Part shown: in pieces, positions 9,487-17,356 of the stretch
How positions within the stretch are numbered: the first letter of the stretch is position 1
Layout of the letters: every line of letters starts with the position of its first letter
Assembly: GCA_022844015.1 (NCBI GenBank)
Contig: JALHMO010000023.1
Span: 1 to 53,574, forward strand
DNA length: 53,574 nt
Source of the DNA: Reyranella sp.
GTDB taxonomy: Bacteria > Pseudomonadota > Alphaproteobacteria > Reyranellales > Reyranellaceae
Direction of reading: 5' to 3'
Notes under the pieces: model-generated
What the model was told of the DNA's origin: nothing
The model's input: only the letters and a program-made list of their open reading frames with translations
The model's database searches: none
Program-made: the position numbers and the translations under genes

Positions 9487-10770
9487 ATGAAAGATGCCGA
9501 CGCCCGTGCCCTGTTGCGCGACCTGTTCGACGCTGCCCTGGCCGCCGCCCGCCCGGCAACCTGCCTGACGCCTTACATCGCCGCGCTGCAGCCGCCCCGA
9601 GGCCGAACCATCGTCATCGGTGCCGGCAAGGCGAGTGCGGCAATGGCGCGGGCCGTCGAGCAACAGTGGCCGCATGCCGTCGAGGGGCTCGTCGTCACCC
9701 GCTACGGCTATGGCGAACCCTGCGCTCGGATCGAGATCGTCGAGGCCGCCCACCCCGTGCCCGACGAGAAAGGCCGCGCCGCCGCGGGTCGCATCCTGCA
9801 GCGCGTTGCCGGGCTGACGGCGGACGATCTCGTCCTATGCCTGGTCTCCGGCGGCGCATCGGCGCTTCTCGCCCTGCCTGCCCCGGGCCTATCCCTGGCG
9901 GACAAGCAGACGGTCAATCGCGCGCTGCTCAGATCGGGTGCCAACATCGTCGAGATGAACACGGTGCGAAAGCACCTCTCGGCCATCAAGGGCGGGCGCC
10001 TGGCCATCGCCGCCCAGCCGGCGCGTGTCCTGTCGTGGCTGATCTCCGACGTGCCCAACGACGATCCCGGCGTGATCGGCTCCGGCCCGACGGTGCCGGA
10101 TCGCACCACCTATGCAGACGCGCTGGCCGTCCTGGCGAAACACGCCATCGACCCGCCAGCGGCGGTACTCGCGCACCTGAAGAAGGGCGCTGCCGGTCAG
10201 ATCGTGGAAACGCCCAAGCCCGATGACCCGCGCCTGGCGCGGACCGAGACCATCATCGTGGCGACGCCGCGGCGCTCACTGGAAGCGGCCGCGGCGATGG
10301 CCCTCGATCGCGGTCTCGATGCCGTCATCCTGGGCGACAATCTCGAAGGCGAGGCTCGCGAGCTCGGGGCGCTGCATGCCCGCGAGGCGATCGAGCGCGC
10401 CTCTCGCGGCGGCAAGCCGGCAGTGATCCTGTCGGGCGGCGAAACCACCGTCACCGTGCGCGGCAAGGGTCGCGGCGGCCGCAACGTCGAGTATCTGCTG
10501 GCCCATGCGATCGCCGCCGCCGGCGCGCCTCGCGTCTGGGCGCTCGCCGCTGACACCGACGGCGTAGACGGCGCCGAGGATATCGCCGGCGCGATCCTCG
10601 CCCCCGACACGCTGGCGCGCGCCCGCGCCTTGGGACGGGATCCGCAGGTCATGCTCGACGACAACGACGGTCATTCCTTCTTCGAGATGCTCGGCGACAG
10701 CCTCGTCACCGGCCCGACCCGCACCAACGTCAACGATTTCCGGGCGACGCTGATCATGCCGGCGACGTAG
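9487..10770 (+). CDS. Glycerate 2-kinase, GckA/MOFRL family
   Basis: The 427-residue protein is the type-II glycerate kinase found in methylotrophs and many alphaproteobacteria, which phosphorylates D-glycerate with ATP to 2-phosphoglycerate. The N-terminal DUF4147 half shows IVIGAGKASAAMA, CLVSGGASALL and NTVRKHLSAIKGGRLA. The C-terminal MOFRL half shows VILSGGETTVTVRGKGRGGRN and ALAADTDGVDG. An alternative GTG at 9472 would add five residues and leave only 14 nt to the divergent gene. 2-phosphoglycerate feeds lower glycolysis, just above the pyruvate kinase encoded 5 kb downstream, and glycerate can come from the glycolate branch whose oxidase is at 25-28 kb. Confidence 0.95.
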   Translation: MKDADARALLRDLFDAALAAARPATCLTPYIAALQPPRGRTIVIGAGKASAAMARAVEQQWPHAVEGLVVTRYGYGEPCARIEIVEAAHPVPDEKGRAAAGRILQRVAGLTADDLVLCLVSGGASALLALPAPGLSLADKQTVNRALLRSGANIVEMNTVRKHLSAIKGGRLAIAAQPARVLSWLISDVPNDDPGVIGSGPTVPDRTTYADALAVLAKHAIDPPAAVLAHLKKGAAGQIVETPKPDDPRLARTETIIVATPRRSLEAAAAMALDRGLDAVILGDNLEGEARELGALHAREAIERASRGGKPAVILSGGETTVTVRGKGRGGRNVEYLLAHAIAAAGAPRVWALAADTDGVDGAEDIAGAILAPDTLARARALGRDPQVMLDDNDGHSFFEMLGDSLVTGPTRTNVNDFRATLIMPAT

Positions 10771-10879
10771 CCGGGCCTGCTGCGACCGGGCCAGCAACGG
10801 CGGAGACTAGTCCACCGCTAGCGGCTCAATCTTCTCCCCCAACGCAGTTGCCGTCATCGGGGATAATCGCACGCCGAAT

Positions 10880-10906
10880 TTTGCGTCATTTGCGTCACTT
10901 GCGTCA
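10880..10906. repeat. Three tandem 9-bp repeats, (T/C)TTGCGTCA
   Basis: Three head-to-tail copies of TTTGCGTCA/CTTGCGTCA lie downstream of the glycerate kinase stop. A fourth related word (TGACTTGCGCG) follows at 10921-10931. They could be an iteron-like protein-binding site or slippage-derived; nothing else supports a function. Confidence 0.6.
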
Positions 10907-10919
10907 TTATTCTTTGCAA

Positions 10920-11084
10920 TCAATGACTTGCGCGTGGCGCAAACAGATGCCGAGGGCGGTCTTGCATCACCGGGAGCGCGGCATCGGCTTCGCGCGCCGG
11001 CGCCGCAGAGATCCTGACCACCGACATGCCATGGACACCGAAGCGACCGAGAGCAACCTCGGCCACAACCTCGAGCGTGCGCAT
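10920..11084 (-). CDS. Possible small protein, 54 residues, unrecognised
   Basis: The ATG at 11084 is preceded by AAGGAGG about 6-7 nt upstream, which is among the better ribosome sites in the window. The product starts MRTLEVVAEVALGRFGVHGMSVV and continues with an Ala/Arg-rich tail. I recognise no family, see no membrane segment and cannot exclude chance. It occupies an otherwise empty gap between glycerate kinase and the threonate operon. Confidence 0.25.
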   Translation of the reverse strand: MRTLEVVAEVALGRFGVHGMSVVRISAAPAREADAALPVMQDRPRHLFAPRASH

Positions 11085-11326
11085 GATCCATCCTCCTTGA
11101 TGCCGCGCCGTCGCCGGCAACGGGTCGTCGCCTGCCTATGCCACGCTAGGCGAGATTTTCGCGACGTCAACCCGTCGTAGCAGAACTCTGGCAAGAATCT
11201 CTCCAGTCCGGTCCAGGCACGGTGAAGCGGCGTGGCGCGGAAGACGACTCATGGCCGGGAGCGCGTCACCAAGAGAGTGCACCACGGAAGTGGTGCGATC
11301 CCAGTGATGAGTCCTATCCTGTCCTG

Positions 11327-11746
11327 ATGATCACCTACCCCGGCTCCTGCCACTGCGGTGCCATCGCGATCTCGCTCACCTCGGACAAGAAGCCCGACGC
11401 GATGCGGGTCGGGCGGTGCGGCTGCAGCTTCTGTCGGCGCCATGGCGCGCGAACCATGGGCGACCCGGCCGGCTCGGTCGAGTACCGGGCCACGCCGCAG
11501 CACCTGCTGCGCTATCGCTTCGGCCTCGCCATCACCGACTACCTGTTGTGCGCCCGGTGCGGGGCCTATGTCGGCGCGGTGATGCCGGATGACGACGGGC
11601 CGATCGGCATCGTCAACGTCAATGCGCTGGACATTCGCGATACGTTCGATCCGGCGCCGCCGCTGCATCACTATGACGGCGAGGATGAGGCCCGGCGGCG
11701 CGCCCGGCGCCGAAAGTTCTGGATGAAGGCGTCCGTCATCGCCTAA
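11327..11746 (+). CDS. GFA-family (Mss4-like) zinc protein
   Basis: The 139-residue protein matches the GFA/DUF636 family with an Mss4-like beta-fold holding structural and catalytic zinc. Cys ligands are seen in GSCHCGAI near residue 7, CGCSFCRRHG near residue 35, and CARCGAYVG near residue 80. Family members were named for glutathione-dependent formaldehyde activation, though most have no proven reaction. ATG 11327 directly precedes the first conserved strand (ITYPGSCHCG). The stop is only 10 nt before otnK, so it is probably the first gene of the threonate operon; whether it handles an aldehyde by-product there is speculation. Confidence 0.9.
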   Translation: MITYPGSCHCGAIAISLTSDKKPDAMRVGRCGCSFCRRHGARTMGDPAGSVEYRATPQHLLRYRFGLAITDYLLCARCGAYVGAVMPDDDGPIGIVNVNALDIRDTFDPAPPLHHYDGEDEARRRARRRKFWMKASVIA

Positions 11747-11756
11747 CGTCGCCGCC

Positions 11757-13013
11757 ATGGCTGTTCTCGGAGTGATCGCCGACGACTTCACCGGCGCGAC
11801 CGATATCGCGGGCATGCTGGTCAAGGGCGGCATGCGCACCATCCAGACGATCGGCGTGCCGGCCGCCGGCGCGATCCCCGACGACGTCGATGCCGTCGTG
11901 GTGGCGCTCAAGACGCGCTCGATCCCCGCCGCCAACGCCATCGCCCAGTCGCTCGAAGCGCTCGCTGCCCTGCAGGCGGCCGGCTGCCAGCGTTTTTTCT
12001 TCAAGTATTGCTCGACCTTCGATTCGACCGACGCGGGCAACATCGGACCGGTGGGCGATGCCCTGCTCGATGCCCTGAAGGCCGGGCAGGCGATCTACTG
12101 CCCGGCCTTCCCCGAGAACGGCCGCACGATATTCTTCGGCCATCTGTTCGTCGGCAGCGTGCTGCTCTCCGATTCGCACATGCGCCACCATCCGCTGACG
12201 CCGATGACCGACGCCAGCCTGGTCCGCGTGCTGGCGCGCCAGACGCCGCACAAGGTCGGGCTGGTCGCCCTCAAGCAGGTCCAGTCCGGTTCTGCCGGCC
12301 TGCGATCGGCGCTCGACGCGCTCGCCGCCGACTCGGTCCGGCATGTCGTGGTCGATGCCGTCGCCGACACCGATCTCGGCATCATCGGCGAGGCGGTCGG
12401 CGACGACCTGTTGATCACTGGGGGCTCGGGGGTGGCGCTCGGGCTTCCTGCCGCCTTTCGCCGCCGCGGACTCCTGGCGCACAAGGCCAACGCCGATTCG
12501 CTGCCCAAAGTCGCGGGCGCGGCCGCCGTGCTGGCCGGGTCCTGCTCGGCCGCGACCCTGGGCCAGATCGCGGCCTTCACCGGGCCGCACCTTCACCTCG
12601 ACACCGACGCCATCTGCCGCGGCGAACCGGTCGGCGAGAAGGCATTGGCCTGGGCCAAGGACAAGCTCGGCAATGGACCGATCCTGCTCTCGGCCAGCGA
12701 CAAGCCGGAATCGGTCAAGGCCTTGCAGACGAAATACGGCATCGAAGCATCGAGCCAGGCCATCGAGACGACCATGGCGGCGCTCGCCAAGGGTCTCGTC
12801 GCCGCCGGGGTCGGACGCCTCGTGGTTGCCGGCGGCGAGACCTCCGGAGCCGTCGTCGGCGCGCTCGACGTAACGGCGCTGCGGATCGGCCCGGAAATCG
12901 ATCCCGGCGTGCCGTGGACAGCGTCGGTCGGCGCCAGGCCGCTGCTGCTCGCGCTCAAGTCGGGCAATTTCGGTGCGGTCGATTTCTTCACCAAGGCGTT
13001 CAGGCTCGCATGA
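11757..13013 (+). CDS. otnK: 3-oxo-tetronate kinase
   Basis: The 418-residue protein belongs to the four-carbon acid-sugar kinase (DUF1537) family. OtnK phosphorylates 3-oxo-tetronate with ATP to 3-oxo-tetronate 4-phosphate. Landmarks are the N-terminal ADDFTGATDIAG, the KYCSTFDSTDAGNIGP substrate segment near residue 84, and the nucleotide-binding VAGGETSGAVV near residue 360. Length is typical. The stop overlaps the start of otnC by 4 nt (ATGA), indicating translational coupling. With otnC, otnI and ltnD next to it, the assignment to threonate catabolism rather than to the related DenD/PdxA2 pathways is well supported by context. Confidence 0.95.
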   Translation: MAVLGVIADDFTGATDIAGMLVKGGMRTIQTIGVPAAGAIPDDVDAVVVALKTRSIPAANAIAQSLEALAALQAAGCQRFFFKYCSTFDSTDAGNIGPVGDALLDALKAGQAIYCPAFPENGRTIFFGHLFVGSVLLSDSHMRHHPLTPMTDASLVRVLARQTPHKVGLVALKQVQSGSAGLRSALDALAADSVRHVVVDAVADTDLGIIGEAVGDDLLITGGSGVALGLPAAFRRRGLLAHKANADSLPKVAGAAAVLAGSCSAATLGQIAAFTGPHLHLDTDAICRGEPVGEKALAWAKDKLGNGPILLSASDKPESVKALQTKYGIEASSQAIETTMAALAKGLVAAGVGRLVVAGGETSGAVVGALDVTALRIGPEIDPGVPWTASVGARPLLLALKSGNFGAVDFFTKAFRLA

Positions 13014-13657
13014 GCACCGCCGAAACGAGGATGCGCGACGCCATCTGTGCGCTGGGTGCCAAGCTCGCCGCACGTGGGCTTTGTCCCGGCACGTCAGGCA
13101 ACATCAGCGCGCGCATCGCCGACGGCTGGCTGATGACGCCGACCAATTCCTCTCTGGGCGAGCTCGCGCCCGGGCAGCTCTCCAAGCTCGACCTGTCGGG
13201 CAAGCATGTCGGCGGCGATCCACCGACCAAGGAGGCACTGCTGCATCGCTCGGTCTACGACGTGCGGCCCGGGGACGGCGCCATCGTCCATCTGCATTGC
13301 ACGCATGCCGTCGCGATCTCCTGCCTCGACCCGAGCTGTCACCACAACGCCGAGACGACCCTGCCGCCGATCACGCCCTACTTCGTGATGCGCGTCGGCA
13401 AGCTGCCGCTGGTGCCGTATTTCAAGCCGGGCGATCCCAAGCTCGCCGACGCGATCCGGGACTACGCCAAGGGGCATCGTGCGGTGCTGCTGGCCAATCA
13501 TGGTCCGGTCGTTGCCGGCACGTCCCTCTCGGCGGCCTCGGCGTCGATCGAGGAACTGGAGGAAACCGCCAAGCTCCATCTGCTTCTGCAGGGCTTCAAG
13601 GTCCGCCTCCTGAGCCATATGCAGGTACGCGAGGTCGAAGAAGCCTTTCCCTCCTGA
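13010..13657 (+). CDS. otnC: 3-oxo-tetronate 4-phosphate decarboxylase (class II aldolase family)
   Basis: The 215-residue protein is a class II aldolase/adducin-fold enzyme. Zinc and phosphate-binding motifs are CPGTSGNIS near residue 27, HLHCTHAVAIS near residue 95 (two His ligands) and LLANHGPVV near residue 161 (third His). OtnC decarboxylates 3-oxo-tetronate 4-phosphate to dihydroxyacetone phosphate and CO2. Its ATG overlaps the otnK stop. A short 17-nt gap separates it from otnI. The family also contains fuculose-phosphate and ribulose-phosphate aldolases, but the operon fixes the likely role. Confidence 0.94.
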   Translation: MSTAETRMRDAICALGAKLAARGLCPGTSGNISARIADGWLMTPTNSSLGELAPGQLSKLDLSGKHVGGDPPTKEALLHRSVYDVRPGDGAIVHLHCTHAVAISCLDPSCHHNAETTLPPITPYFVMRVGKLPLVPYFKPGDPKLADAIRDYAKGHRAVLLANHGPVVAGTSLSAASASIEELEETAKLHLLLQGFKVRLLSHMQVREVEEAFPS

Positions 13658-13674
13658 CCGGACAGAAGAACGCC

Positions 13675-14460
13675 ATGCCCAAGCTCGCTGCCAATCTCTC
13701 CTGGATCTACCAGGAAGTTCCGTTCCTGCAGCGCTTCGGCGCCGCCGCCGCGCACGGCTTCAAGGCTGTCGAGATCCTGTTCCCCTACGAGGCGCCCGCC
13801 GCCGACATCGCCGCCGAGCTCAGGAAGCACAAGCTCACCCAGGCGCTGTTCAATCTTCCACCCGGCGACGCCAGCAAGGGTGAGTGCGGCCTCGCCGCCC
13901 TGCCCGGCCGCGAGACCGAGTTCGCCGCAGCCCTCGCGACGGCGCTCGACTATGCCAAGGTCCTGGAGTGTCGCACGCTGCACATCATGTCGGGCATGAT
14001 CGCGCCCGGCGCCGACACCAAGGCGATGCATCGCACGTTCATCGCCAATCTCAAGATGGCCTGCGACCGGACCGCCAAGAGCGGGCTCACGCTCGTGCTC
14101 GAGCCGATCAACCATCGCGACATTCCCGGATACTTCACCAACACGACCGACCAGGTGCAGCAGATCATCGACGAGGTCGGCGCGCCCCATCTGCGCCTGC
14201 AGCTCGACCTTTATCACATGCAGGTCACGGAAGGCGATCTTACCAGGCGCACCGAGCGCCTGTTCCCGATCACGGCGCACGTCCAGATCGCCGGCAATCC
14301 CGACCGCAACGAGCCGGACATCGGCGAGGCCAACCATCTCTACCTGCTCGATGTGCTCGACCGGCTGGGCTACCAGGGCTATGTCGGCCTGGAGTACAAG
14401 CCGAAGACCAACACGGGTGCCGGTCTCGGCTGGGCCAGGAAATACGGCATCGAGGCCTGA
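13675..14460 (+). CDS. otnI: 2-oxo-tetronate isomerase (hydroxypyruvate isomerase family)
   Basis: The 261-residue TIM-barrel protein is in the Hyi/OtnI family. It begins MPKLAANLSWIYQEVPFLQRF, and contains the GFKAVEILFPYEA segment, the glutamate at the end of TLVLEPINHRDIPGY that binds metal or acts as base, LQLDLYHMQ, and the late YVGLEYKP with the second glutamate. In the threonate pathway OtnI converts 2-oxo-tetronate to 3-oxo-tetronate, the OtnK substrate. A hydroxypyruvate/tartronate-semialdehyde isomerase is the alternative name within the family. It is 17 nt after otnC and 3 nt before ltnD, with all genes on the same strand. Confidence 0.94.
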   Translation: MPKLAANLSWIYQEVPFLQRFGAAAAHGFKAVEILFPYEAPAADIAAELRKHKLTQALFNLPPGDASKGECGLAALPGRETEFAAALATALDYAKVLECRTLHIMSGMIAPGADTKAMHRTFIANLKMACDRTAKSGLTLVLEPINHRDIPGYFTNTTDQVQQIIDEVGAPHLRLQLDLYHMQVTEGDLTRRTERLFPITAHVQIAGNPDRNEPDIGEANHLYLLDVLDRLGYQGYVGLEYKPKTNTGAGLGWARKYGIEA

Positions 14461-14463
14461 TAC

Positions 14464-15378
14464 ATGACGGAAAAGAACACGCCGGTCGTCGCATTCGTCG
14501 GCCTTGGCTCGATGGGGCTCGGCATGGCGAAGAACCTGCTGAAAAGCGGGCACAAGGTGATCGGCGTCGATCCCAGCGCGGCGGCGCGCGAGGCCTTCGT
14601 CGCCGCTGGTGGAGTCGTGGCGACGTCGCCGGCCGAGGCGACCGCCTCGGCCGACGCGGTGGTCGTGGCGGTCGTCAATGCTCCGCAGGTTGACACCGTG
14701 CTGTTCGGCGACGTGGGTGCCGCCGCGACGCTGCGCAAGGGCGGCCTGGTGATGCAGTGCGCCACGGTGCCGGCCGCCTTCGCCAAAGCGCTGGGCGAGC
14801 GCCTGGCCAGCTCCGGTCATGTGCTGCTCGATGCTCCCATGTCGGGCGGCCGGGCGCGCGCCGAATCCGGCGAGCTCACGTTCATGGCCTCGGGAACGGC
14901 CAAGGCCTTTGCCGCGGCCGAGTCGATCCTCGCCGCCACCTCGGCCAAGGTCTTCCGGCTGGGTGACGCGCCGGGCATCGGCTCACTGGTGAAGACGGTA
15001 AACCAGCTGCTGGCCGGCGTGCACATCGCTTCGGCCGCGGAGGCCATGGCACTCGCGGCCAAGGCAGGCGCCGATACCCGGGCCGTCTACGAGGTGATCT
15101 CCGCGAGCGCCGGCAACTCGTGGATGTTCGGCAACCGCGTGCCGCACATGCTGGACGACGACTATTCACCGCTCTCCGCCATCGAGATCTTCGTCAAGGA
15201 TCTCGGCCTGGTGCTGGGTACGGGCCACGAGCTGCGCCTGCCGCTGCCGATGGCGGCGGCGGCGCATCAGCTCTTTCTCGCCGCCGCGGGCGCCGGCTGG
15301 GGGCGACTGGACGACGCGGCCGTCGTCAAGGTCTACGAGCAGGCAGGTGACTTCAAAGTGTCGTCGCCGAGGAAGTAG
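14464..15378 (+). CDS. ltnD: L-threonate dehydrogenase (beta-hydroxyacid dehydrogenase family)
   Basis: The 304-residue protein is a 3-hydroxyisobutyrate-dehydrogenase-type oxidoreductase. It has the nucleotide-binding GLGSMGLGMAKNLL near residue 13, the substrate motif DAPMSGGRARAESGEL near residue 122, and the catalytic Lys in GSLVKTVNQLLAG near residue 177. LtnD oxidises L-threonate with NAD+ to 2-oxo-tetronate, the first pathway step. The placement right after otnI, with three nucleotides between, makes L-threonate the most likely substrate. D-erythronate or D-threonate dehydrogenases in this pathway are sequence relatives, so the stereochemistry is not settled by sequence alone. Confidence 0.9.
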   Translation: MTEKNTPVVAFVGLGSMGLGMAKNLLKSGHKVIGVDPSAAAREAFVAAGGVVATSPAEATASADAVVVAVVNAPQVDTVLFGDVGAAATLRKGGLVMQCATVPAAFAKALGERLASSGHVLLDAPMSGGRARAESGELTFMASGTAKAFAAAESILAATSAKVFRLGDAPGIGSLVKTVNQLLAGVHIASAAEAMALAAKAGADTRAVYEVISASAGNSWMFGNRVPHMLDDDYSPLSAIEIFVKDLGLVLGTGHELRLPLPMAAAAHQLFLAAAGAGWGRLDDAAVVKVYEQAGDFKVSSPRK

Positions 15379-15381
15379 GCT

Positions 15382-16800
15382 ATGGGCATGGTCCGTCAGC
15401 GCTCCACCAAGATCGTGGCCACGCTCGGCCCGGCCTCGTCGTCGGCCGAGCGGCTGCGTGCGTTGTTCGAGGCCGGCACCGACGTTTTCCGCCTCAACTT
15501 CAGCCACGGCACGCAGGATGACCATCGCCAGCGCGTCGAGCTGTTGCGCGCGATGGAGAAGGAATACAGGCACCCGATCGCCATCCTGATGGACCTCCAG
15601 GGGCCGAAGTTGCGCCTGGGCTCGTTCGCCAAGGGCCCGCTGGAGCTCAAGAAGGGCCAGAAGCTGCGGCTCGACATGGACAAGGCCCCCGGCACGGCCA
15701 AACGTGTGCCTCTGCCCCATCCCGAGATCTTCGCCGCTGCCAGGCCGGACGGGCTCCTGCTGATCGACGACGGCAAGGTGCGCCTGCGCATCGCGGCCCA
15801 CACCGGGGACACGATCGATGCGGTGGTCGAGGTCGCCGGCCCGATCAGCGACCGCAAGGGCGTCAACCTGCCCAACCTGGTCGTGCCGCTGTCGCCGATG
15901 ACGCCGAAGGACCGCAAGGATCTCGACTATGGCCTGTCGCTCGGCGTCGACTGGGTGGCGCTCTCCTTCGTCCAGCACGCGAATGACATCGCGGAGCTGA
16001 AGAAGATCGTCGCCGGGCGCGCCGCGGTGATGGCCAAGCTCGAGAAGCCGGCGGCCATCGACCATCTCGACGAGATCATCGAGCAGAGCGACGGCATCAT
16101 GGTGGCGCGCGGCGATCTCGGCGTCGAGATGCCGCCCGAGGCGGTGCCGCCCCTGCAGAAGCGCATCCTCGCCGCCTGCCGCGTCGCAGGCCGGCCGGCG
16201 ATCGTGGCGACGCAGATGCTCGATTCGATGGTCCATTCGCCGACGCCGACGCGCGCCGAGGCCTCCGACGTGGCCACCGCGGTCTATGACGGCGCCGACG
16301 CGGTCATGCTCTCGGCCGAATCGGCCTCGGGCGACTACCCGGTCGAGGCGGTCACCATCATGGACCGCATCCTGAAGAGCGTCGAAGCCGATCCGCTCTA
16401 TCGCAAGCTGATGGATGCGAGCCGACGCGAGCCGGAAGCCACGACCGCCGATGCGATCAGTGCTGCCGCGCGACAATGCGCACATACGCTGGCCGCTTCC
16501 GCCATCGTCACCTACACGACCACTGGCTCGACGACGTTGCGCGCCGCCCGCGAGCGGCCGGATGTCCGCATTCTCTGCCTGACGCCCAGCCTCGACACGG
16601 CGCGGCGCATGACCCTCACCTGGGGCGTCCATCCGATTCATGGCGAGGACGCGCACAACTTCGGCGACATGGTCCAGCGCGCCGTGCGCGTGGCCCGCCA
16701 GGAAGGGCTGGCCAAGGCTGGCGAGCGGCTGGTCATAACGGCGGGGGTGCCCTTTGGGACGCCGGGCGCCACAAATATTCTCAGAATTGCCTACGTATGA
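15382..16800 (+). CDS. pyk: Pyruvate kinase
   Basis: The 472-residue protein is a full-length pyruvate kinase (phosphoenolpyruvate and ADP to pyruvate and ATP). Clear motifs are ATLGPASSSAERL, FRLNFSHGTQDDH with the phosphate and Mg-binding residues, MDLQGPKLRLG, the Lys/Glu active-site strand MAKLEKPAA and MVARGDLGVEMPPE, ATQMLDSM and SAESASGDYPVEAV. A C-terminal regulatory domain is present (residues about 350-472). The start lies 3 nt after the ltnD stop, so it is very probably co-transcribed with the threonate genes. DHAP made by OtnC would leave glycolysis through this enzyme. Whether the genome has a second pyruvate kinase cannot be seen. Confidence 0.97.
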   Translation: MGMVRQRSTKIVATLGPASSSAERLRALFEAGTDVFRLNFSHGTQDDHRQRVELLRAMEKEYRHPIAILMDLQGPKLRLGSFAKGPLELKKGQKLRLDMDKAPGTAKRVPLPHPEIFAAARPDGLLLIDDGKVRLRIAAHTGDTIDAVVEVAGPISDRKGVNLPNLVVPLSPMTPKDRKDLDYGLSLGVDWVALSFVQHANDIAELKKIVAGRAAVMAKLEKPAAIDHLDEIIEQSDGIMVARGDLGVEMPPEAVPPLQKRILAACRVAGRPAIVATQMLDSMVHSPTPTRAEASDVATAVYDGADAVMLSAESASGDYPVEAVTIMDRILKSVEADPLYRKLMDASRREPEATTADAISAAARQCAHTLAASAIVTYTTTGSTTLRAARERPDVRILCLTPSLDTARRMTLTWGVHPIHGEDAHNFGDMVQRAVRVARQEGLAKAGERLVITAGVPFGTPGATNILRIAYV

Positions 16801-16869
16801 CCCTGAAAAGTGCGGGGATGGGGACGATAGTCCACCCGTAACGAGTTCAGTGGATTACGTGAGGCGAAG

Positions 16870-17133
16870 GTGGATATCACGACCGACAAGGATGGAGCCG
16901 TCGCGCGACGCAATCGTCGGCCGGCGCTGACCTGGATCGATTTCCTGGTGATTGGCGCCATAGTTCTGACGTTTTCCGTCGTCCTCGGCACGACCATCGC
17001 GCGCAACAAGGCATCCGCGCAGAACCAGCGCGCGACCGTCCCGGAATTCACCTCCGAGATCGGGACGATCCCGAGCGACTCGAGCCTCATCAAGGCGAGA
17101 ATACGGCTGGCCTCCGGCGGCCCCTGGGGCTGA
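16870..17133 (+). CDS. Small single-pass membrane protein, unrecognised
   Basis: The frame begins with GTG at 16870 behind GAGGCGAAG and encodes 87 residues. A charged, Arg-rich N-terminus is followed by one clear hydrophobic helix (about residues 23-44, containing FLVIGAIVLTFSVVLG) and a 40-residue polar tail containing an acidic stretch (PEFTSEIGTIPSD). Under the positive-inside rule the N-terminus would be cytosolic and the tail periplasmic. I recognise no family. The gene follows pyruvate kinase by 69 nt on the same strand and precedes a repeat cluster. A competing frame on the other strand has a low-complexity composition and is a poorer candidate. Confidence 0.5.
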   Translation: MDITTDKDGAVARRNRRPALTWIDFLVIGAIVLTFSVVLGTTIARNKASAQNQRATVPEFTSEIGTIPSDSSLIKARIRLASGGPWG

Positions 17134-17157
17134 TCGCGCGGCTCTCATAAAACCTAG

Positions 17158-17300
17158 ACCTCACCCTGAGGAGCGGCCCCCAGGGCCGCGTCTCGAAGGG
17201 TCGGCAACACCGCGGGTGTTGCAACCAGCCTGTTCCGCGATTTCGCGTGCAGCCCATCCTTCGAGACGGCCGCTACGCGGCCTCCTCAGGATGAGGTGGT
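17158..17300. repeat. Pair of inverted palindromic intergenic repeats
   Basis: Copy A (17158-17203) runs CCTCACCCTGAGGAG ... TCTCGAAGGGT. Copy B (about 17254-17300) is the same element on the other strand: its complement reads CCTCATCCTGAGGAG, a GGCCGCG-TA-GCGGCC palindrome, then TCTCGAAGGATG. A GC-rich palindrome forms the middle of each copy. They are separated by about 50 nt and lie between two convergent genes. A third copy is at 21397-21442. This type of intergenic element is common in several alphaproteobacterial genomes. Confidence 0.8.
17204..17222. terminator. Perfect 8-bp hairpin between convergent genes
   Basis: GCAACACC and GGTGTTGC form a perfect stem around a GCG loop, inside the spacer between the two inverted repeat copies. 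There is no T-run on either strand, so intrinsic termination is doubtful, but it is the only compact hairpin between the convergent small membrane protein gene and paaK. Confidence 0.3.
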
Positions 17301-17356
17301 TCATGTGGCGCGGCTTTTCAGGATGAGGGTGTTGTTGGAGTGGCGCGCTCCCAGCG

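Larger units (their letters stand above)
10771..11326. other. Intergenic stretch with short repeats and one weak small ORF
   Basis: No conserved coding region is apparent here. It contains a tandem 9-bp repeat (10880-10906), a weak small ORF on the minus strand (10920-11084) and, near 11252-11268, a 17-nt segment (TCATGGCCGGGAGCGCG) that also occurs in inverse orientation at 23183-23199. The last belongs to a dispersed repeat described below. Confidence 0.5.

Noticed and set aside
10807..11091. A 94-residue minus-strand frame across the 9-bp repeats
   Set aside because: The N-terminal half is a Cys/Arg-rich shadow and there is no ribosome site or family; the smaller frame 10920-11084 has the better start signal but is itself uncertain.
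17204..17222. Hairpin at 17204-17222 as a definite intrinsic terminator
   Set aside because: The stem is perfect but neither strand has a T-run, so it is listed only at low confidence.
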